DNA from: Promerops cafer | Lineage: Eukaryota > Chordata > Aves > Passeriformes > Nectariniidae | Direction: 5' to 3' | DNA: 64,000 nucleotides | NCBI GenBank assembly: GCA_013398275.1 | Contig: VZSE01004154.1 | Location: 124,001 to 188,000, forward strand | In this document: positions 28,001 through 37,000 of the stretch, in pieces | How the letters are laid out: each line of letters opens with the position of its first letter | Position numbering within the stretch: the stretch's first letter is position 1 | The notes under the pieces: generated by a model | Seen by the model: only the letters and a program-made list of their open reading frames with translations | What the model was told of the DNA's origin: nothing | The model's database searches: none | Made by a program: the position numbers and the translations under genes

Positions 28001-31000
28001 AATGTGTAGGAGGAAGCAGTTCTTCTTGTAAAGATTTACCTGTCTTAACTAGGTTTAGTGTAACACAGTACAGGGAAGACTACAGTTCATATAATTCTTT
28101 TAAAATAAACAAGTTACAGAAGCATGGCTTTGTTCTCATGCTTGCACAGATTAGAATTCCTCACTAAAATGTGGACTACTCCAAATACACAGAGTTGGCT
28201 TGGTGATCCGTTGCACTACTCTTCAGTGTTATTTCTCTCTCTGGTAGTGACTTGTAACTGTGATTTAAATATGCTTCCAGTCTCTGAAGAACTAGGAAAA
28301 GGGACAACTGGTATGATCTTCTTAAACAGCACAGCACTGCATGCTTCATCTTGTGATGCCTGTGAAATACTTTTTGGTATTAATATTGCTTCCTAAAACA
28401 GTAGATGCAGATGTTTATGCTTCCTTAAAAGCAGCATGTCTCTTGTCCAAGTTTTGGCATTTGATACTGTTAATAGTTACTGCTGTCTTACTAAATAACA
28501 TAGTTGTGTAAAAGTAATTTAGAGAAAAATGTAAAAGTATCAAATCAAATGAAAGTTGAAATCATGTAAACAAATGATATTTCAGCAGACTATGAAAACA
28601 CTAACCCTCTGCTAAGTATTGGCTCAGGAAAGAAGCCCTGTTATTAGAGAAGGGATGTGCCACTCACCAATTATTCCTTTTCTAATACATGTCACACAGT
28701 TTTTTGTTTTTCTTTTAAACATCATGATATAGAAGGAAAACAGAAATATGAAAAATATGGAACCATAGATACATTAAGGTCAGAAAGATCATGGGGTCCA
28801 ACTGTAAACATCGTGCTGTTTCACTTTTCAAAAAGCTCTAAGAAGCTTAGTACTGAGTTATTGGAATCAGGAACTTGATTTTAATGAAAGTATGATCTTT
28901 CCTAGTTCAGAAATCCCATATTCTGTCTGGAATTGTCTGTCTCCAAAACCAATAGGTATTTTAAAAACAGACTTGTAGTTTGTAGAGGCAATTATCTTGA
29001 GGCAAAATTAGAATTTTTGGAGTTACAGGATTAACAATTAATTTTTTGCATGTACTCTGCACAACGTAACTAATTCAAGATTGTTTCTTGAGAGTATTTT
29101 TTTTTTATTTTTAAGTTAGCATCTTCTCAGAAGTAATTATCTCATTTTGATTTTGTTGCAGGATGTTACAGTTTTCTTGCCAGAATGGGAAGATGGACAT
29201 TTTTATCTTGCAAAATACTATGATAAATTAATGCCGATGGTAACTGACAACAAGATGGAAAAACAAGGAGATCTGATTAGATACATAGTTCATCACTTTG
29301 GGAGGTTAGAGGGGAACTTTGCTTACTTTGTGTAAAAGGATGACAATTATACTGGGAAAAAACATTTCTGTAGGGTTATATTGTCTTTCACCAATTCAGA
29401 CTGACTCCAATTTTTATGCACTATTGTAAAACAAAATACTACATGCTTCCTTTTTGTTTTCATACATAATTAATTTTACTTCTGACTAAGGAATTGTGTC
29501 TTTTGTCAGACAGTTAATTATTTAATCTGTGGTCTTGGGTAATAAAAACAAACCCTTTGTATATTTTTTGGTTGTTGCAGATGCATTAAAATGGTGAGAT
29601 AGATTTCTAAAGTTAGAATGGAATATTAAACAAATGAGAATGTAAAATATGTATTACTTCTAATATACATCATTAACATACTTTGATTTAAACATGTAAT
29701 CACAGGTCTCTACAGTATGGCAACCAATTCATTTATCAGTCAATGCCAAGAATGCTGTCTTTATGGCTGGACTTTGGAGCAAAAGCATATGAATGTGATA
29801 AAGGTAGAACATTTTTTCCCAGTACATAGTTCCCATGTCATTCTTTTGGACAGATGATTGAAAGAGCAATGAAGTATATTTACAGTTCTTTGTTTAGATT
29901 TGTTGTCTGAGGTTATATGGAAACAAGAAAGTACTACTATTCTTGTAAAACACAGGATGTTAATTTGCAGGAGAGTATTAATTATTTTAATTAAATCCTT
30001 CAGAATTTTTTCAAGTATATAATGAGACAGCATTGTTCCTTGTGTAACTGAAGTCATTAGATACAGGGAAAATCCTTGAATGCCCCTGGTCACCACTTTT
30101 AAGGTGCCTCATGAGTGATGAGTAGTAGTTTTGTATGCACTTGCCACAGTAAAGCATTAGGCCTTGGGGCTTTTTTTTTCAATTTGTTTTGGTTCCAGTC
30201 TTTGAAGAAATTTTACTGAAATTTTCCACCTCATTTTACTGAAATGAAGGGGGGAAAAAATCTTGTAGGCAGCAGCATGAAGGCATGTGAAACACCACAG
30301 ATGCACTTTGGGTGGGAGATTTTGGTACAAATGAAAATTGCAAACATTGCTTGCAGATCTGGAGTGAAGCAGACAGTTGTGCTCCTTGATCTTGTCCTCA
30401 TTCTACACACTTAGGTCAACTGTTTGGCTTCAGGCACATCAGATCCTGCACTCTGAAGTGCTGATGTGAAACTCAAGCTGGGTCCTCGGGGGCAGGGGTG
30501 GAGATAGGAGCAGATGTGCTAATTTCATCCCATGGAAAGACTTTCTTCATTTCCTCTCCACTAAAGAACATTGGAATACTTTTATCAAGCAAATACATGG
30601 AGTATTTTTAGTCTGTACTCTGCCATTGTATCATTTTAGAAAAGTAATTTTAAGAGTGTAAAGAAATTTAATTTCCTGGTATCCTGCTTAATTAAATAGC
30701 ATAGGTGTTCAGTCACTGTATGCTGTGTTAAAAAGAACTTTACAGTAGGAGCTTTTTTGTTGCCTTCAAGTTTTTTGGCTTATGAAATTGCCAACAAAAT
30801 ATTATTCTATAAACTTGATTTAAATGACTTTCCATTTCCGTGGGGAGAACCAGGAACATGGTCTTTTCTATTCATTTTTCAGCAGGTCGTTCAGAACGTG
30901 TTCAAATGAAAAATGATCTGGCTAAAATAAACAAGGTGATTACAGAGCACACGAATCACCTGGCACCTTACCAGTTCCTGACAGCCTTTTCTCAGCTCAT

Positions 31001-34000
31001 CTCCCGAATCTGCCATTCTCATGATGAAGTCTTTGCAGTTCTGATGGTGATTGTTGCTAAAGTGTTTTTAGCCTATCCACAGCAAGCAATGTGGATGATG
31101 ACTGCTGTGTCCAAGGTACCTTGATATGTATAGCTACACCTTTACTAAGTTTACAAAACTGTTTTTCTCAGAAATGTAAATATAACCTATTTTACTCTAA
31201 GCTGATGAGGATTTGAGAGTTTCATTTGTTGTGATACAGTGTTGTAGAAGAGGATATCAATGCCATCACTGCAAATTATTTTATTGCAGTCTTAATTCAG
31301 ATATAACAGTTTAAATGTTCCAAATTGGAATGCTAATATGCATCCAAACTTGTATGTTGTATTAGGAAAGGAAATTTGAATAACAAATAGCTGATGAATT
31401 GTATAGTTATGGGCAACAGATTTTGTTGTATTTACTAATTGTGTTATAGTACTTTCAGTCCTATAATCAAAGAATCAACTTAGTAGATAGATGTACAACT
31501 GATTACTTGGCAATAAGGTCATTCCAAAGCAGACTGGGAAGCATGCTGCATGCTATTTCTTCAGGCTGGTGAAATAACATTCAGGATACACTGACATATT
31601 CTTGAATACTGGCCTTTATGTTGTGGGACTGCCGAGAGTGGTTTCAGAAGTAACCCCCACACACCCACCAACAGTACCACTTCAGCTTTTCAGTTAAAGC
31701 ACATTCTTCTCCAGATATTACATATGATAAGCAATAAGTAGAGGAAAGAATATTAATTACTGGGGGCATTCTTCAACTCATTGTTTAATAAATTTTAACT
31801 TCCCTTTTTTTTCAGTCTTCTTACCCTATGCGTGTCAATAGATGTAAGGAAATTCTAAACAGAGCTATTCACATGAAGGATTCTTTAAGAAAATTTATTG
31901 GAGATGCCACACGCCTTACGGACAAGCTGTTGGAACTCTGCAACAAACCGGTACTTACAAAAATAAACAAACCAAGGCATGTTGTAGGATTACTCAAGAA
32001 TGTCGTGCAAAATCTGCTTCTGATTGCTTTCATTAGCCAATTCATAATATTAATTATAGTAATAATAATTTATTATATTAACAATTATTATATATCAATA
32101 TTAATTATTATTAATTCATAATATTACTGCAGTTTAGCAGAAACTGCACTAAACTGTAAAAGATTTAAAATAGCTCTAAATAGAGCACACTGTAAAATAT
32201 TTTGGTACATAATGGCTTGTTTAACAGTGCATGGGCTTTACATTGTTTTGTACTTTCACATGTCATTTATGCCCATTAATTTTTCAGAGTTTTACTGTCA
32301 AATAGGGTGGTTGTGCTTTTATGAACAAATTAACTTGATAATAAAGGTAGTAATAAATGAATTCTTTCATTATTCTGTATTTATATTCAAACTGAAAAAT
32401 AAGTCTGTCATAACAGTCAGATATATTTACTTCTTGATTATTTAATTTGAAATGTAGCTTGCTGTTCTTATTACAATCAGCATTTATTATTTTAGTCTAT
32501 GTTAATGTGAAAGGGCAATATTTTAAGTGTTTGTTAACTTTAAATGTTATTTCTAACTTGTATCATCTTTTTTTTCCAAGGTTGATGGAAACAGCTCAAC
32601 ATTAAGCATGAATATTCATTTCAAAACACTGAAAAGATTAGTAGAAGAGCATACATTCAGTGAAATTCTTATTCCCTTACAATCTGTAATGATACCAACT
32701 CTTCCTTCAATTCCTGGTACCCATGCTAACCATGACCCTTTTCCTGGCTGCTGGGCCTACATTGCAGGCTTTGATGATGCGGTAAGGCTCTAGCTGGCAT
32801 CTGCTTTTTCACTTCATGTTAAACAAACGTAGCTGCAAATACATCTCTGTTCTCTAGAAATGGGAGGAAGGAGTAGGAAATTCCATAATTACTTCTGTGG
32901 AAACTGAGTGGCTTCTATCACAGCAGCCTGAGGCAGGTGTGGCCTCTTGGCACTGAGATCAAGTTTTGGTCTGAGGTTAATGTGCCGCAGCACAGTGGAA
33001 GTGCTAACACAATTGGTTGCAGTGGTTTATTACAATTACATACTTTATTTTGGATAATCTGATACATATGTTAGTAAAGAAGTACATTTTTCTTTAGGTG
33101 GAAATTCTTGCCTCACTTCAAAAGCCAAAAAAGATCACCTTGAAAGGTTCAGATGGGAAATCTTACATTATGATGTGCAAGCCAAAAGATGATCTAAGAA
33201 AAGACTGTCGGCTCATGGAATTCAACTCCCTTATTAATAAGGTTTGATGAATGAGACAATCAGGTGCATTATACTTATTGATGAGGACAGAACACTGAGC
33301 TATCTAACAAAAAAAGCCAATTTAGCTTGAGATAAAGATCACTGGAAGAAAAGTAAACTGGTTCAAAATACCTTATTTCAGCAAAAACCACTAGCAATTG
33401 ATACTGTATGGCTTCTTACAGACTTGTGAAAACAATAACAAATTACAATATTCTGCCAAAACAATTGCTTATTACAGCAAAAATAGACAGGACAGGTTAT
33501 TTACAATAAATAAATAAATACCTGCAGACTTTCTGCTGCCGTGCTTAATATTTCTTATTTAGTAATTTCTAATATATTTTATAAAACATAGGTAAATTAC
33601 TCTTTTCATACTGAAGTGTTGCCATACCTCTTATTTTAGTTCTATTTTGCTTTTCAGCAATATGCTTAAGGTTAAGGTACCATGTCTTCTGTGGGGTTAA
33701 AGCAAATGACAGCATCTCTGAAACACTAAGAGATTGATTTCAAATACTGCTTGTAAGGGATTTAAGCCATGTACAAGTTATACAATTTGACTATTTTACT
33801 GCAAAATCCTCTCTTTTTAAATTTACTTTGGAGAACAGATGCACATTTTGCTTTCATTTGCCCTACTGCAGATTGTGAAGCTTAGTTTTGTAAATTCTAG
33901 ATTGTGTGATTGGAAAGTAGTTATAGATATAATGTAAATGCTATAGATCCATTTTGATCCTATCTGTGCTGTGTGTTAATCTCATTTTCCTTTTGTGAAT

Positions 34001-37000
34001 AGTGCTTAAGAAAAGATGCCGAGTCCCGTAGGCGAGAGCTCCATATCCGCACCTACGCTGTGATTCCATTAAATGACGAATGTGGCATAATTGAGTGGGT
34101 GAATAACACTGCAGGTCTAAGAAATATCCTGATAAAACTTTATAAGGAGAAAGGTAAAGAAATATATTAGACTATAGTAAAGGTTTTTAGGTATTTTTAA
34201 AGAGCTTGTATCTTATTAAGTAAATGAAACAAATGGGAAGTCAGGCTAAATTTTAGGAAGATATAGTCACATGTATTTTTTGTCTATCTGCAATATATTA
34301 TTATTCATATGTGTGGTAGACTTTTGCTCTTAAATGGAAGAGAGTGGTGCTTGGAATGAACAAGTTCCTTACAAGAACTGATACCACAGGCATCTTAATA
34401 CTTTCCTACATACGGTGATGTAAATTGTTTCAGCAGCATGGGGATGTATGTGCAGCACCAAATAATAAAAAACTGTGAACTTTTTCTTTAGATTTGATTT
34501 GTTGTTTTTCATTTCTGTTACATTTATGTGAGATAATTAAGATAATATACAATTGAATCAAGGTTAGGAATACAGCAGCTTTTCAGAGAAAAGATCAGAT
34601 TTCTTTTGAATTTCTTGTTAACAAAGCAGCTTTCTGATTAGTGCACTAAAAGTTTGGGGGAAAACTTTCTTGTACCCCACAACTGACATGGTTTATAGAT
34701 TATTTTTCATTTGATCATTTATTTCAACCTTATGGAGACATTTATTTTCTTTAAATTACCATATTGTACTAGTACATACAAGGCTTTGTATTTGGGGATT
34801 TCTTCTGCCTAACTGAGGAAGTCTGTTGCAGGTATCTATATGACTGGGAAAGAACTGCGGCAGCACATGCTTCCAAAGTCAGCACCTTTGCCTGAAAAGC
34901 TGAAAATGTTCAAAGAGGTCCTTCTGCCTCGTCACCCACCTCTCTTTCATGAGTGGTTTCTTAGAACATTTCCTGACCCTACTTCATGGTGAGTGACTGG
35001 GATTGGGCCAGCTCAAGAACATTTACTTTGTGTATTTCCCTAAGAATTACTGGGACTACAGGATGAGGAGAGCTAAGCCAAGCAGTGCCTCAGAGCTGCC
35101 CTCTGTATCTGCACAGGTACAACAGCAGGTCAGCCTACTGCCGCTCTGTTGCCGTCATGTCCATGGTGGGCTACATCCTGGGGCTGGGAGACCGCCACGG
35201 CGAGAACATCTTGTTTGATTCTTTCACTGGGGAGTGTGTGCATGTGGATTTCAACTGCCTTTTCAATAAGGTGAGAAATGCCACTTGCTGAATGTGCTCT
35301 GTATATTATATGCATATAAGTTATAAATTTCTACTGTCCTGGGTTTTTTTCCAAGATTTTACTTTAACATATCCATTGTGTTCTTTGTCTCACTTTTTCT
35401 TGTATTTATACCCCAAAAAAGCCTGGGGTACATAAAGATGTGCTCGTTCTGTGTGCTGCATTCAATGAAAACCGACTTTTTGATTTAGCCAATATCAAAT
35501 GACCTGATGTGGATACACTGAAATAGCCCAGATTTTAGGCTGTTTATATTTTGTGACTCTCCTCTCTCCACTATCACCCTCCAAACAAAACTGTAATTGC
35601 TACATTCAGAATTCTGCTGCTGTGGAGAATTTCTTGTTCTCTCTCACACAAATTCAGCACAAGAATTCCAACAGTTCTGTAAAATGAACAGCAGAAATTG
35701 TGGCCAGATTGGGATTTGGAATTTTGGTGTTCCAGTTGAAAGATGCTTTTGGTATAGGACGTGGCCTTTTGTATTCAGATAAGTGAGGTAGAAATATTGT
35801 TAGGTTATTTCTTCTGGTTTCTTTTTAGTACGTCTAAATTCTTCTATATAATACTTAATTTTAAAAAATGTTTTTAAGCTAACTTGCATATTATAAAAGA
35901 AAAGTTAGCATTTTGCAATGAGACTACAAAGCATAAATATATATTTAAGAATAAAATTTTATACCCTGTATTAGTGTGTTAAAACAGAGAAAAAGAGGTT
36001 ATTTGGACAATGTTATCTTTTACTCACTGTAATTTCCCCTTATCTGAGTAGGACTGTGAGCTGAGCAAACATCTCTTGCCAGCTAGGAACATGCCACTGA
36101 CAAAGATGGAGGAAAAAATCTAAATCCAATGCAAATGTTACTCTTTAATAATGCTTAAAACACTTAGGGCATACCTTTTTTTCTCAACGTAAAGGGAGAA
36201 ACTTTTGAAGTTCCAGAAATCGTTCCTTTCCGCCTCACTCACAACATGGTCAACGGGATGGGTCCCATGGGAACAGAAGGTCTCTTCCGAAGAGCCTGTG
36301 AAGTCACTCTGAGGCTGATGCGTGATCAGAGGGAGCCTCTGATGAGGTATGGCAACTGCTTTTGCTACAAACTCCTCAAAGCTGTCTGTAGTCCAAACCT
36401 CTGAAACAGTAACTGCTGGGGAATATGCCAGCTCCAGCATGTGCCTATCCTGCATCTCTCTCACCATGACATGGAGCTAAATATAAAGCAGTATAAATAC
36501 TCAGCACTAACTACGGGCTCCTGTCAGTGTTTGTGTTTTGAAAATTAAATGTCTTTTATGTATCATATCCTTTTCTAAATTTTTTATTTATTTAGTGTCT
36601 TAAAGACTTTTCTCCATGATCCTCTTGTGGAATGGAGTAAACCTGTTAAAGGGAATACAAAAGCCCAGGTGAATGAAACTGGAGAAGTTGTCAATGAAAA
36701 GGTGAGTTTAAAACAAACACAACCTAAGGTATTCAAATGTCCATTATTGTTATGAATTATATTTCCTAATTGAAACTTTGTCTTTTTCTTTCTTCCATTT
36801 AAAAATTTCTCTGGTTGTTCTTTGTTATCTCTATGTTCATAATTTTTATCTAAAAAGAGATTTTTTTACTGATAAAAAATGTAATTTGTCTACTAAAGAA
36901 CCAAACAAAAAAGCCTGTAATTCTCTTGTTAGTATTACTAAATCACAGACAATATCAGCAGAAGCAATGGATCTTGTTACCCCTCACTTGCACAGTCCTC

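Noticed and set aside
31201..31275. Box C/D snoRNA in ATR intron 38
   Set aside because: A TGATGAGG word is present, but I see no D box with terminal pairing stem at a suitable distance.
31951..32121. Extension of ATR exon 39
   Set aside because: The frame is open past the donor, but homology stops at CNKP and resumes exactly at VDGN in exon 40, so this is intron.
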